NCBI RefSeq assembly: GCF_030286045.1
Contig: NZ_CP127390.1
Span: forward strand, 2,435,482 to 2,499,481
DNA length: 64,000 bases
Reading direction: 5' to 3'
Source: Propionimicrobium sp. PCR01-08-3
Lineage (GTDB): Bacteria; Actinomycetota; Actinomycetes; Propionibacteriales; Propionibacteriaceae
Shown here: positions 42,073 to 51,819 of the stretch, one piece after another
Numbering within the stretch: the first letter of the stretch is position 1
How the letters are laid out: each line of letters opens with the position of its first letter
Translations under genes and position numbers: made by a program
Notes under the pieces: model-generated
The model's database searches: none
What the model was told of the DNA's origin: nothing
What the model saw: only the letters and a program-made list of their open reading frames with translations

Positions 42073-44709
42073 CTACGAGTGTGATCCTTGGAGTTCGGTG
42101 CCGGGTACGACTTCGTGACCGAAGTTCTCCGGGTGACCGTATCGTGGTTTGGGTTGTGCCGCCGGAAGGTCAACAGGACGCCCGGCGTCAACCGATTGGG
42201 AGTCACCGGCGAGTTCTTGTTTGACGTCGCCCAGGTCGTGGCCGATCCGCATGCCGTAGAACGACCGCCAGATGAAGTAGATGGCGATCACGAAGAACAC
42301 TGCCGCGAGGATGTGGGTCAGCAGGCCGCTGCCGGCCGACGAAATCGAGACCGCCAGTTCGACTGCCAGCAGTCCGAACAGGGTGCTGAACTTGATGATC
42401 GGGTTGAGCGATACCGACGAGGTGTCCTTGAAGGGATCACCCACGGTGTCACCCACGACCGACGCATCGTGTAATTCGGTTCCCTTTGCGTCCAAATCGA
42501 CCTCGACGAGTTTCTTCGCGTTGTCCCAAGCACCGCCGGCGTTCGCCATGAAGATGGCCTGATAGAGACCGAACAATGCCAGCGAAATCAGGTAGCCGAT
42601 GAACAGATACGGTTCGACGAACGCGAATGCCAGCGTGGCGAAGAAAACGCCCAGGAAAATGTTCAGCATGCCGCGCTGCGCGTAGCGGGTGCAGATTTCC
42701 ACCACTCGTTTCGAATCGTCGGCCGATGCTTTGGTGACGCCGTCGAGCTTGATGTTCTTCTTGATGAATTCGACCGCCCGATAGGCGCCGGTGGTGACGG
42801 CCTGGGTGGACGCTCCGGAGAACCAATAAATGACCGCCCCGCCCGCGATCAATCCGAGCAAGAACGGGGCATGAATCAGCGAGAGATTCTCCACACCATT
42901 CTGCAATCCTTCGGTCAGGCTCATGATGATGGAGAAAATCATCGTGGTGGCGCCGACCACGGCCGTGCCGATCAAAACCGGCTTCGCGGTCGCCTTGAAC
43001 GTGTTTCCGGCACCGTCGTTTTCTTCGAGATAGCGTTTGGCGTTGTCCCACTGCACGGTGAAGCCGAAATCATGCTCGATCTCGGCTTCGATACCGTCGA
43101 TCTCTTCAATCGTCGACAATTCATACACGCTTTGCGCGTTGTCGGTCACCGGACCATACGAGTCGACGGCAATCGTCACCGGGCCCATACCCAAGAACCC
43201 GAACGCCACCAGACCGAACGCGAACACCGCCGGCGCCAGCATCAGCGCACCCAGCCCGAGCGTGCTGACGAAGAACGCGCCACCCATCAGCCCGAGAATC
43301 GCAGCACCCAGCCAGAACGCCGAGAAGTTGCCGGCCACCAACCCGGACAAGATGTCGAGGGACGCTCCGCCTTGCTGGGCGCTGACCACGACCTCTCTCA
43401 CATGACGGCTCTTCACCGAAGTGAACGCCTTCACCAACTCCGGAATCAACGCGCCGGCCAGCGTGCCGAACGAGATGATCGTGGCGAGTTTCCACCACAT
43501 GCCGTCGTCCAGATTCGAGATCATCGCGAAGCTGGTCAGATAGGTGAGCACGATTGACACGATGCTGGTCAGCCACACCAGCTGGGTCAACGGCGCCTCG
43601 AAATCCATCTCGGCCGAATCCTGGTAGCGCGCCTTCGTGATCGCCGAGTTGATGGCATACGACACGAAGGAGGCAATCACCATGACGATACGAATCGTGA
43701 AGATCCACACCAGCAACTGAACCTGCACCATCGGGTCATCGACGGCCAGCAGAATGAACGTGATCAACGCGACACCGGTCACCCCGTAGGTTTCGAAGCC
43801 ATCGGCAGACGGGCCCACCGAATCACCCGCATTGTCACCCGTGCAATCAGCGATCACGCCCGGATTACGTGCGTCGTCCTCCTTGATATGAAAAACGATC
43901 TTCATCAAATCCGCGCCGATATCGGCGATCTTCGTGAAAATGCCTCCCGCAATACGCAGTGCAGACGCGCCCAAAGACTCACCGATCGCGAACCCGATGA
44001 AGCAGGAGCCCGCAATGTTCGCCGGCAGGAAAAGCATGATGACGAGCATCATCAACAACTCCACGCTGATCAGCACCATCCCGACACTCATTCCCGACTG
44101 CATCGGGATGGCATGTGCGGGATACGGCTTGCCGCGCAAAGCCGCGAAACTCGTCCTCGAATTAGCGAAGGTATTCACTCGGATGCCGTACCAGGCCACT
44201 CCGAAACTACCGGCCATCCCGATCAAGCTGAAAGCCAAAATGACAGCCACCCGACCCCAGGAGAAACCGACCAACGCCTTGTAATACAGCAAAATGACCG
44301 CACCGATGAACAACCACAAAACCACGAGGAACCTGCCCTGCTGCACCAGATAGGTCTTACAGGTCTGATAGATCAGCTCGCTGATCTCGCGCATCGATTC
44401 ATGCACCGGCAAATTACGCAGCTTGTTGTAGGTCAGCACTCCGAACAGCAGGCCTGCCAAACAAACCAGTTGGCCGAACATCAGCAGATGGTTGCCCTGC
44501 ACTCCGAAAAACGATACGGACGACAGGTCGGGCAAAACAAGGCTGGCCTCGCCGCCGTGCACACCCTCGGATTGGCTGCCACCTGCCGAACAACCGGCCA
44601 GTAAGCCGACGGCCCCAAGCCCGAGTATCCCGAGCGTCCTTCTCGCGCCGCGCCGCTGGGCGGATGGTGGACGAGATACGGCGTTGTTGCCAAACTGGCT
44701 CATGGCCAT
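42073..44709 (-). CDS. hppA: Ion-pumping membrane pyrophosphatase with N-terminal lipobox
   Basis: About 878 residues with about 16 hydrophobic segments. It couples pyrophosphate hydrolysis to H+ or Na+ export. The substrate-binding motifs are IGADLMKIVFHIKEDDARNPGVIADCTGDNAGDSVGPSADGFETY and, near the end, DNAKKLVE with GDTVGDPFKD. GNTFKA carries Lys where K+-dependent enzymes have Ala, which predicts K+ independence. Unusually, the first 45 residues contain a lipobox (LGLGAVGLLAGC) before the first membrane helix, a possible lipoprotein anchor. The start lies among ATGs 44712, 44709 and 44703, with AGGGGAG upstream; 44709 gives the best spacing. Confidence 0.93.
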   Translation of the reverse strand: MAMSQFGNNAVSRPPSAQRRGARRTLGILGLGAVGLLAGCSAGGSQSEGVHGGEASLVLPDLSSVSFFGVQGNHLLMFGQLVCLAGLLFGVLTYNKLRNLPVHESMREISELIYQTCKTYLVQQGRFLVVLWLFIGAVILLYYKALVGFSWGRVAVILAFSLIGMAGSFGVAWYGIRVNTFANSRTSFAALRGKPYPAHAIPMQSGMSVGMVLISVELLMMLVIMLFLPANIAGSCFIGFAIGESLGASALRIAGGIFTKIADIGADLMKIVFHIKEDDARNPGVIADCTGDNAGDSVGPSADGFETYGVTGVALITFILLAVDDPMVQVQLLVWIFTIRIVMVIASFVSYAINSAITKARYQDSAEMDFEAPLTQLVWLTSIVSIVLTYLTSFAMISNLDDGMWWKLATIISFGTLAGALIPELVKAFTSVKSRHVREVVVSAQQGGASLDILSGLVAGNFSAFWLGAAILGLMGGAFFVSTLGLGALMLAPAVFAFGLVAFGFLGMGPVTIAVDSYGPVTDNAQSVYELSTIEEIDGIEAEIEHDFGFTVQWDNAKRYLEENDGAGNTFKATAKPVLIGTAVVGATTMIFSIIMSLTEGLQNGVENLSLIHAPFLLGLIAGGAVIYWFSGASTQAVTTGAYRAVEFIKKNIKLDGVTKASADDSKRVVEICTRYAQRGMLNIFLGVFFATLAFAFVEPYLFIGYLISLALFGLYQAIFMANAGGAWDNAKKLVEVDLDAKGTELHDASVVGDTVGDPFKDTSSVSLNPIIKFSTLFGLLAVELAVSISSAGSGLLTHILAAVFFVIAIYFIWRSFYGMRIGHDLGDVKQELAGDSQSVDAGRPVDLPAAQPKPRYGHPENFGHEVVPGTELQGSHS

Positions 44710-44840
44710 CATGGCTCCCCTCTGAGCAATGGCTACTACGGACGGCCCGGACGCTACTGTGCCCCGAACCGCGACTTTCGGGTAACAAGAATACGCGTCC
44801 CCTGCTGAGACGTTGCACCAGGTCCTTGATCGCCGAATTG

Positions 44841-46142
44841 CTAGAAGACCGTGTCCTCCTGATCAGGAACGACGTTGCCGTCGGCATCCATCAAGGGAGA
44901 CGTCGAACCGTCGGGCTCGATGCGTCCCTTGGTTGAGCATTCGTAGGGTTCGTCCTGTTGGTTCTTCGGATCGATGAACATCGGGTTGACCATCCACTTG
45001 CCGTCAGAATTCGCGTAGGCGTTGCACATCAGTTCGGTCTTGTTCCTATTGATGGCCAGCCGTAGGTAGGTCGCATCGGACAGGAAGGTCACGTCGGTGT
45101 CGGAGTCGCCCGCCCCGAAGACCTGGCGCTGATCCTGCGGAGCAGGCTCGAAGGCTGCCGCGCCGGTGATACCGAAGACCTCTTCGTTCACCCGGCATCG
45201 TTTGCCCTCGATGTAGGGAATGGACGCGTCATCGCCACCGCACGGCGCGATAGTTGAACTCCACTTACCGTCAATCTCCTGGGTCATCACACCCATCACC
45301 TTCTCGGGAGTGAATCCAAGCGATTCTCCCCAGGCCTCGGCGACAGGCGCGGCCGACGCCGAGATGATTCGCACATCAAACCCGTGGGCGTTCAGTACCT
45401 CGATCAGGTTGGTGATCTCGTCGTAGTAGCGAACCCAGCCCGTCACTTCGTGAGACCCGACCTTTTGCTCGGTCCCTTCGTCCGCGTTGATATTCTGATC
45501 ACGTGCCTGTCCGGCAAACTCCTTGATTTCGTCCTGGGTGTATCCGGCCAACAGCTGGGCTGCCATGGGGTAGTTCGGTTCCATTCGTCTGGCATTGAAA
45601 TCCTGGAACGCCTCTTTGTCGCCGGTCGTCTCACCTTCGGAATAGACCTCGATGATCTCATCGGCGCATGCCAAGCCTGCCTCGGTGTCGGTTGGCAAGG
45701 TCTCCCCGGGCTGCGCGACGGCGCCACAGGCCGTGTTGAGAGCACTCACGGCGTCATCGGTGAAATAGCTGCTCACCGTTGCCCAGTCGCTTCCGGCGGG
45801 CTGTTTCACCTTACCGTTGGCGATCATCCAGAACGTCTGTGCATCGCCTATATCGTTCTTGACCACCGTGTTGTCCCAGTCGAAGAGCGCCAATGGGGCT
45901 CCATCGGCGTCTCCGGAGCTCCCGCAGTCGCCGAGCTCGGTGATCATCTCGTTTATGCGATCGAGATTATCGGCGTACCAATCGGGGTCGGTGGCAACGA
46001 GATCACATGCACTCGCGCTGGTCTCGGTGACGTCACTCGCGCTGTCGCCCGGCATAGATGGCGTCGATGAGGCGCCACAAGCGGACAAGCCGAGCGCAAG
46101 TCCCAGAGCGACGGTGGTGATCAGGGGAAAGGGTCGCGACAT
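44841..46142 (-). CDS. Secreted HAD-family phosphatase lipoprotein
   Basis: A 433-residue protein with a lipobox signal peptide (PLITTVALGLALGLSAC) and a Ser/Thr-rich linker, then a phosphoserine-phosphatase-like HAD domain: nucleophile and acid in LALFDWDNTVVKND (DxD), Ser in DVRIISASAAPVAEAW, and FGAGDSDTDVTFLSD. Two Cys-containing insertions (SACDL, DCGSSG, CGGDD, GKRCRV) may form disulfides. It acts outside the cell; substrate unknown. ATG at 46142 follows GAGGAG. Despite lying next to the eut cluster, it has its own leader of 283 bases and no functional link is visible. Confidence 0.88.
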   Translation of the reverse strand: MSRPFPLITTVALGLALGLSACGASSTPSMPGDSASDVTETSASACDLVATDPDWYADNLDRINEMITELGDCGSSGDADGAPLALFDWDNTVVKNDIGDAQTFWMIANGKVKQPAGSDWATVSSYFTDDAVSALNTACGAVAQPGETLPTDTEAGLACADEIIEVYSEGETTGDKEAFQDFNARRMEPNYPMAAQLLAGYTQDEIKEFAGQARDQNINADEGTEQKVGSHEVTGWVRYYDEITNLIEVLNAHGFDVRIISASAAPVAEAWGESLGFTPEKVMGVMTQEIDGKWSSTIAPCGGDDASIPYIEGKRCRVNEEVFGITGAAAFEPAPQDQRQVFGAGDSDTDVTFLSDATYLRLAINRNKTELMCNAYANSDGKWMVNPMFIDPKNQQDEPYECSTKGRIEPDGSTSPLMDADGNVVPDQEDTVF

Positions 46143-46425
46143 CAAGGTCTGCTCCTCATTGTTGATGCACCCCATCCACGGTGCTGGGGTGGCCGTTCGG
46201 CCAACGTTATCAAGCATAACGAATGCGCGGCGGTCGGCCTGTCGTTGACCTGCAGCTTCGTGATCGTCCCCCAATTCGACTAGGTGCAGTATTGGAAAGG
46301 CACCAGACCGGGGCCGCTGCAACCGAGCATTAAGGCATGCGTGGGCCCACCATGCAAGAGACAACCAGGACATCGGGACGAGACGCAGTAAGCGTAAACC
46401 GACGGATGCGGGCTTTGGATCCTTG

Positions 46426-47106
46426 TCACTTCCGGGCAGCTGCGGCGAGAGCGGTCTGAATGAGCGTCGTGGCCGCATCCAACGACCCTCGAGTAGCTTC
46501 AGCCGCCATCTCGGCATCCTGCGCCTGGGCGGCATCGACGAGGCGCTCCCTATAAGAAAGTAGGTCAGAATCGATTTCCGCGCTGATTGCTCGCCGCGCG
46601 CCAAGTATTTTGTAAGAGCGGCAGCGCTGCCACACCTGCTTGATAGTCTCCACAAGGAAAGGGTTACCGGCCGCCGAATAGATGACAGCGAGACATTCTT
46701 CGTCCTCGTCGAGATAGTCAATTGCACGTTTGTCGGCCAACGAGTGCTCCATCTTGTGAAGCAATTCACGTGAACGCTGCACATCCTCGACCGACGCATG
46801 GCTTGCTCCCAAGGCAGCTGCCTCAGCTTCAAGTAGTCGAAGCACCGCGTAAACATCAAGAAGTTCGATGGTCGTAAAGTCCTTTACGACGGCACCCCGG
46901 TACGGCTGAGACTCCACAAGCCCGGTCGATTCCAGCCGTCTGATCGCCTCTCGCACAGGCATCACGCTCGTGCCCAACTGTTCAGCGACCTGACGGATTT
47001 GAAGCCGTTGACCACCGGGAAGATCACCGTTCATGATGGCATCCCGAATCGCATCGAAGACTTGATCGCCCATCCGTTTGCTCAGCCCAAGTTTCGCCAG
47101 CTCCAT
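46426..47106 (-). CDS. GntR-family (FadR/FCD) transcriptional regulator
   Basis: A 226-residue protein with an N-terminal winged helix (GLSKRMGDQVFDAIRDAIMNGDLPGGQRLQIRQVAEQLGTSVMPVREAIRRLESTGLVE) and an FCD effector domain with acidic and His/Asp residues that usually bind a metal and a carboxylate. It lies 180 bases downstream of eutA in the same direction and is the likely regulator of ethanolamine use, since EutR and the EutVW antiterminator pair are absent from the window. Its stretch upstream holds a possible independent promoter. Confidence 0.92.
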   Translation of the reverse strand: MELAKLGLSKRMGDQVFDAIRDAIMNGDLPGGQRLQIRQVAEQLGTSVMPVREAIRRLESTGLVESQPYRGAVVKDFTTIELLDVYAVLRLLEAEAAALGASHASVEDVQRSRELLHKMEHSLADKRAIDYLDEDEECLAVIYSAAGNPFLVETIKQVWQRCRSYKILGARRAISAEIDSDLLSYRERLVDAAQAQDAEMAAEATRGSLDAATTLIQTALAAAARK

Positions 47107-47286
47107 GAGCTAATCCTATGGTCAGTAGTTGCTTTACGACGATTGAGCCAATGCGGCACGGTCTTCCTGCAAACGAAAGAGAGCCCGACGCCAGACAATG
47201 TTTGTCGCTGCATGATCGCCAATTGAGAGCCGCGACCGAAGCCAACTCGGGCGACAAACCACGAGCCGCACACACGATTCTGATGT

Positions 47287-48717
47287 TCAATCGTTGAACA
47301 CCAAAGTCTTCACGACCACAGGCACCGCTTGCCCGGCCCCTACCGGCACACCGATGTCGATATAGTCGCCCAGCCCGGTAAAGATGCTGTCGATGCAGAC
47401 GACATCATCGCTACGTCCGCGTTTCACCTTGAGCGCCTGGCCGAGCACCATCGCTCGGTCGTTCTCGAGCACGATGACAAGCGGGTACGGGCCGCTCAGC
47501 ACCACGTCTGCGCCGGAGATGATCGCATCGGCCGTCTCCTGGACGGCCGTGAACGAGTCGATGTCATATCCGCTGAAAGCCACGGCGACGCTCTGACTGG
47601 GGTCATCAGGATTCAACATCGCGAGTTCAGCCTTGATGGTCGCCGCAAGCCGGATGGGATCAGCCGCGTCCTCGTCACTGATCCGAAGAATGGGCACATT
47701 CTGCATGGGAAGCAGGTCCCGCGCATATTCGATCGTGGAACCGCTGATCTCGGTCGTGTGCACTCCCGCACCAACGACGGTCGCGCCGATCGTCTCGGCA
47801 CCATGAAACCGCTCGACCAATCTGAATGCGCTGTCATCGGCGATCGCCGCACCCAGCAGCGGCCCGATGTCGCCATACCTGAAGGGATTCAGAGCACGAT
47901 CGGCATCAATGAGATCTGCCACGCCACCGGAAAAGCTGATCGTGCCCGGCGCGATCTCCGAGTTCAAGGCACGCCCGGCGTTGGTATACATCGAAGCATG
48001 AGTCGCATCCGGATGCACCAAGCCGAGCCCCATCGCAAGCTGCCGTGCCATCACCCTCGTCAAGGTCTGCAGCCGTGCGGGATCGGCGGTATCTCCGACT
48101 GCCAGCGGGATGTCAGATGCTTCGGCCAAGCGCTTGATCTGATGCGACAGATAGCTGATCTTGCCGTCAATGACCCGAACAAGCCGTCCCCCGATGTCGA
48201 GGCACGACGCCCCCAGTAGCCGTCCCGACTTGTAAGCAGCGATATTGGTGGTGCCGCCGCCAATATCGAGGTTCGCGACGATGCCACGATGCTCCTTGGA
48301 CCAAGAGTCGATGCCGACGCCACGAGCCGCCAGCACCGATTCGAGTGCCGGACCGGCAGTTGCCACCACGAAGTCGCCGGCTAGTTCGCTCAGTGCGTGC
48401 AGCACCTGCTCGGCGTTATCGGCGCGAGCCGTCTCGCCAGTGATGATGGCGGCGCCGGTATTGACCTCACCCGGCTGCACCTGCGCCGCCTGGTACTCGG
48501 CTTCGACGATGGCCCGCAACGCGTCCACATCCATCAGATCTGGCCTGACAAGGGGCGTCAGATAGATCTGGCTTCGATAGATGACTTCTTTCGCGACGAT
48601 CGAGATACGCGGGACCGAGAAGGCACTGGCGGTATTTTCGATGGTCAATCGGCTGAAGACCACCTCCGTCGTGGACGTCCCCACATCGATACCTACGCTG
48701 AGTATCTGCTCAGCCAT
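47287..48717 (-). CDS. eutA: Ethanolamine ammonia-lyase reactivating factor EutA
   Basis: A 476-residue Hsp70-like protein that exchanges damaged cobalamin from EutBC. The ATPase signature is ILSVGIDVGTSTTEVVFSRL, and later GIVANLDIGGGTTNIAAYKSGRL. It ends the eut operon, three bases from the alcohol dehydrogenase gene. Length agrees with EutA of enteric bacteria. Confidence 0.95.
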   Translation of the reverse strand: MAEQILSVGIDVGTSTTEVVFSRLTIENTASAFSVPRISIVAKEVIYRSQIYLTPLVRPDLMDVDALRAIVEAEYQAAQVQPGEVNTGAAIITGETARADNAEQVLHALSELAGDFVVATAGPALESVLAARGVGIDSWSKEHRGIVANLDIGGGTTNIAAYKSGRLLGASCLDIGGRLVRVIDGKISYLSHQIKRLAEASDIPLAVGDTADPARLQTLTRVMARQLAMGLGLVHPDATHASMYTNAGRALNSEIAPGTISFSGGVADLIDADRALNPFRYGDIGPLLGAAIADDSAFRLVERFHGAETIGATVVGAGVHTTEISGSTIEYARDLLPMQNVPILRISDEDAADPIRLAATIKAELAMLNPDDPSQSVAVAFSGYDIDSFTAVQETADAIISGADVVLSGPYPLVIVLENDRAMVLGQALKVKRGRSDDVVCIDSIFTGLGDYIDIGVPVGAGQAVPVVVKTLVFND

Positions 48718-48720
48718 GAT

Positions 48721-49734
48721 TCAGCCCAACTCGAGAACGGTGCGGCCTGGAAGCGACGACGTTTGCATGTTCTCCAAGACCTCGTTGATGTCGTCCAGCT
48801 TCGCGGTATGCACGGTCGGAATGATCTTCTCCTGCGCGGCCAGGTGCAGGGCCCGACCCAGATCGAAACGGGTACCGACGATGGACCCGCGCAACGTGAT
48901 CGCGCGCATCACCATGTCGTAGATCGATAACGGGAAATCTCCCGGCGGGAGCCCGTTGAGCACGACAGTGCCGCCCGGGCGCATCATACCGACTGCCTGC
49001 CCGAATGCCGGCGGCGAAACCGCTGTCACCAGTGCGGCATGCGCGCCGCCGATCTGGCGTTGCAGATAGCCAACCGGATCGGTGTTACGTGGATTGACCG
49101 TCATCGCCGCACCCAGCTTGGACGCCAAGTCCAGCTTCTCGTCCTCGATATCGACGGCGATGACTTGGAAGCCCATTGCCTTTCCGTACTGCACCGCGAG
49201 ATGTCCCAGCCCGCCGATGCCCGAGATGATCACCCAATCGCCCGGGTCAGCGCTGGTCATCATCAGGCCTTTATAGACGGTCAGGCCGGCGCAAACCAAT
49301 GGCGCGGCCGTGAGATCGTCGATGCCAACCGGGATCTTGGTGGCGAAGTGGCCGGACGCGACCATGTATTCAGCGAAGCCACCATCGACTTCGTAGCCGG
49401 TTCGCTGCTGCTGTGTGCACAAAGTCTCCCAGCCCGACAGGCATTGCTCACAGGTTCCGCAAGCCCAATGTAACCAGGGCACTCCTACCCGCTCACCGAC
49501 GTTCAGGTAGTCGACGCCTTCGCCAACCTCAACGATTTCCCCGATGACCTCATGCCCGGGAATACGCGGCAGCGGCGGCTTGTCCGGCCAGTCACCATTG
49601 ACAGCGTGCAAATCGGTATGGCAGACGCCGCAAGCGTGCACCCGGATCAGAATCTGGCCGCGTCCGGGTCGCGGCACTGGCACCTCTCGGACCTCTAGCG
49701 GCTGACGGAACTGCGTGACAACAGCAGCTCGCAT
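48721..49734 (-). CDS. Zinc-dependent alcohol dehydrogenase (AdhP-like)
   Basis: A 337-residue medium-chain dehydrogenase. Catalytic zinc ligands: Cys and His in HACGVCHTDLHAVNGDWP and later residues; structural zinc: CGTCEQCLSGWETLC. NAD-binding: ISGIGGLGHLAVQYGKAMGFQVIAVDI. It should interconvert acetaldehyde and ethanol and thus recycle NADH, the role filled by the iron-type EutG in enteric bacteria. The ATG at 49734 is chosen because GGAGAAG stands five bases upstream; ATG at 49752 would overlap the pta stop. No encapsulation peptide is visible. Confidence 0.92.
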   Translation of the reverse strand: MRAAVVTQFRQPLEVREVPVPRPGRGQILIRVHACGVCHTDLHAVNGDWPDKPPLPRIPGHEVIGEIVEVGEGVDYLNVGERVGVPWLHWACGTCEQCLSGWETLCTQQQRTGYEVDGGFAEYMVASGHFATKIPVGIDDLTAAPLVCAGLTVYKGLMMTSADPGDWVIISGIGGLGHLAVQYGKAMGFQVIAVDIEDEKLDLASKLGAAMTVNPRNTDPVGYLQRQIGGAHAALVTAVSPPAFGQAVGMMRPGGTVVLNGLPPGDFPLSIYDMVMRAITLRGSIVGTRFDLGRALHLAAQEKIIPTVHTAKLDDINEVLENMQTSSLPGRTVLELG

Positions 49735-49748
49735 CGTCTTCTCCATCA

Positions 49749-51809
49749 TCATTCCAATCCGGCTTGAATAGCGGTGATAGCGACCGTGTTGACGATGTCT
49801 GATACCAAGGCTCCGCGCGACAGATCGTTGACCGGCTTGTTGAGTCCTTGCAGCACGGGCCCGATGGCCAGCGCCCCTGAACTGCGCTGTACGGCCTTGT
49901 AGGTTGTGTTGCCGGTCTGCAGATCCGGGAAGATCATCACGGTTGCCTTACCTGCCACCGGAGAGTCGGGCATCTTGGTGTTTGCAACCGCCGCATCAAC
50001 CGCCGCGTCATACTGCAGCGGGCCGTCGACGACGAGTTCGGGTGCCCGCTCCCTGACGATCCTTGTTGCCTCGATCGTCTGATCAACATCGGGGCCCTTG
50101 CCTGAACTGCCGGTCGAGTACGACAGCATCGCGACCCTGGGATCCACACCGAACTGCTTCGCAGTGGCAGCTGATGTTATTGCTATATCGGCCACCTGCT
50201 CAGGCGTTGGATTCGGGTTCACCGCGCAGTCACCAAAGACAAGTACCCGGTCCGCCAGACACATCAAGAAGACCGACGACACGACCGAGACACCCGGCTT
50301 CGTCTTGATCATTTCAAGGGCGGGACGAATCGTGTGCGCGGTGGTATTGACCGATCCGGAGACCATGCCATCGGCCAAGCCTTCGAGCACCATCATGGTG
50401 CCGAAGTAGCTGCCATCACCGACCCGCTCACGGGCCTGCTCCAGGCTGATACCCTTCTTTGCCCGCAGCTGGGCGTACTGCGCCGCGAACTTCTCGCGCA
50501 GTTCACTCGTCTCGGGATCGATGATCTGTGCGCCGGCGATGCTGAGCCCCAGATCGGACGCCATCTGCTTGATGGCTTCGGGGTTCCCGAGCAGGGTCAA
50601 TCGGCAGATCCGCTCGGCGAGCAGGCGGGCGGCCGCACGTAATATCCGTTCCTCGGCACCCTCGGGCAAAACGATGTGTTGGTCGGCCTTGCGAGCCTGC
50701 TCCAACAGTCGGTGCTCGAACATCAGCGGCGTGACGATGTCTTCGCGTCCGAGCGGGCGAGCGGCATCGAACAGGAGCGCCATATTCACCTGTGAGGCAA
50801 CAACACTACGAGCCTCGGCTTGCTCCACGGCACTCAATTGCGTGGGCACCTGGTTTCGTTCGGTGACCACTCGGTAGACCTGCTCCATCAACTTCGGTGA
50901 GCGGAGCAGAGGAGCGTTCGGATTCAGTTTGTTCCACAAGGCGCAAACTTCATCCGCCAGCGGCCATGGTCCGACAGCCACAGCCCCGGCGGGTTTGCTG
51001 AACTGACCGGACGCGCCGCCGATCAGCATCCCCAAGCCGATCTCGCTACGGTCTGCTGAAAACACGACGGTCGAATCGGACTCCAATTCGGGTAGCAGAT
51101 GGCGCAATCCCATGTCGGCGACGAGCAGTTTGCCGGTTTGCAAGGCAGATAGGTCCTCGGTGCCTGCGACCACGCGTGCTTCCAACTCATCCAAAGCACC
51201 GGTCAGCCCGGTCGACGCGCTCGTCACTTCGTCCACCACAAATGCCGGGACGGCGATCTCGGATAACTCCGAAACTTCGAGTTGCTGGCCTCGGGAGCGG
51301 GGGGTGATGACCGCAAGAACCTGTGCGAAGTTGCGGGTCGCTTCGTCGATGGCTACCTCGGCACGCCGGACGGTCTGCTGCGCGCCACCGTGCGACGGCA
51401 CCACCAAAATCATCGGAACATCGATGTTGGCCGAGATGCGGGTGTTCCAGGAAAGCTCAATGGGAGCCAACGAGCAATCATATTCGCTGCCCAACACCAG
51501 CAACGCATCGTACTGGGCGGCGCACTCTGCGTATCGCTCGATGATCTGCGCCATTACATCAGCGGGGTTATGTAGTACTTCGTCGGCACTTGCCCCCCAG
51601 TGCCGGATCGCTGAACGCGTGCCCGCCTGCCGCATGGTTTCGTCCAGCACCGGGTCAGTGGGCGGCTCTGCGATAATCGGCCTAAAGACTCCAACGGCGC
51701 CGAAGCGCCCGGCTAGTTCGGGAAGCAGGCCGATGGCCATCTGCAACAGGTGCGGGCAATGCTCAGTCGGACACAGGTAGACGGCAGGCCGTCCATATTC
51801 GCTCGTCAC
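49749..51809 (-). CDS. pta: Phosphate acetyltransferase, full-length multidomain type
   Basis: A 686-residue enzyme making acetyl phosphate from acetyl-CoA. It has an N-terminal P-loop-like/BioD-like domain (YLCPTEHCPHLLQMAIGLLPELAG), a middle DRTGG domain (about 220-330) and a C-terminal catalytic domain (VLPEGAEERILRAAARLLAERI, MSYSTGSSGKGPDVDQ). Ethanolamine operons usually encode the short EutD form of about 340 residues; here the long housekeeping form has been recruited. No acetate kinase is nearby. It is followed by the alcohol dehydrogenase gene with a four-base overlap if the latter starts at 49752. Confidence 0.94.
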   Translation of the reverse strand: MTSEYGRPAVYLCPTEHCPHLLQMAIGLLPELAGRFGAVGVFRPIIAEPPTDPVLDETMRQAGTRSAIRHWGASADEVLHNPADVMAQIIERYAECAAQYDALLVLGSEYDCSLAPIELSWNTRISANIDVPMILVVPSHGGAQQTVRRAEVAIDEATRNFAQVLAVITPRSRGQQLEVSELSEIAVPAFVVDEVTSASTGLTGALDELEARVVAGTEDLSALQTGKLLVADMGLRHLLPELESDSTVVFSADRSEIGLGMLIGGASGQFSKPAGAVAVGPWPLADEVCALWNKLNPNAPLLRSPKLMEQVYRVVTERNQVPTQLSAVEQAEARSVVASQVNMALLFDAARPLGREDIVTPLMFEHRLLEQARKADQHIVLPEGAEERILRAAARLLAERICRLTLLGNPEAIKQMASDLGLSIAGAQIIDPETSELREKFAAQYAQLRAKKGISLEQARERVGDGSYFGTMMVLEGLADGMVSGSVNTTAHTIRPALEMIKTKPGVSVVSSVFLMCLADRVLVFGDCAVNPNPTPEQVADIAITSAATAKQFGVDPRVAMLSYSTGSSGKGPDVDQTIEATRIVRERAPELVVDGPLQYDAAVDAAVANTKMPDSPVAGKATVMIFPDLQTGNTTYKAVQRSSGALAIGPVLQGLNKPVNDLSRGALVSDIVNTVAITAIQAGLE

Positions 51810-51819
51810 GGCAGCAGCC

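Noticed and set aside
46276-46295. Third occurrence of AGTATTGG, as in the Tad promoter modules.
   Set aside because: The TTTGAACG and DnaA-box parts are missing at the required spacing, so it is probably chance.
46270-46340. GC-rich foldable stretch upstream of the secreted phosphatase gene, checked as tRNA or SRP RNA.
   Set aside because: No T-loop GTTCGA-type motif, no cloverleaf pairing and no SRP core sequence.
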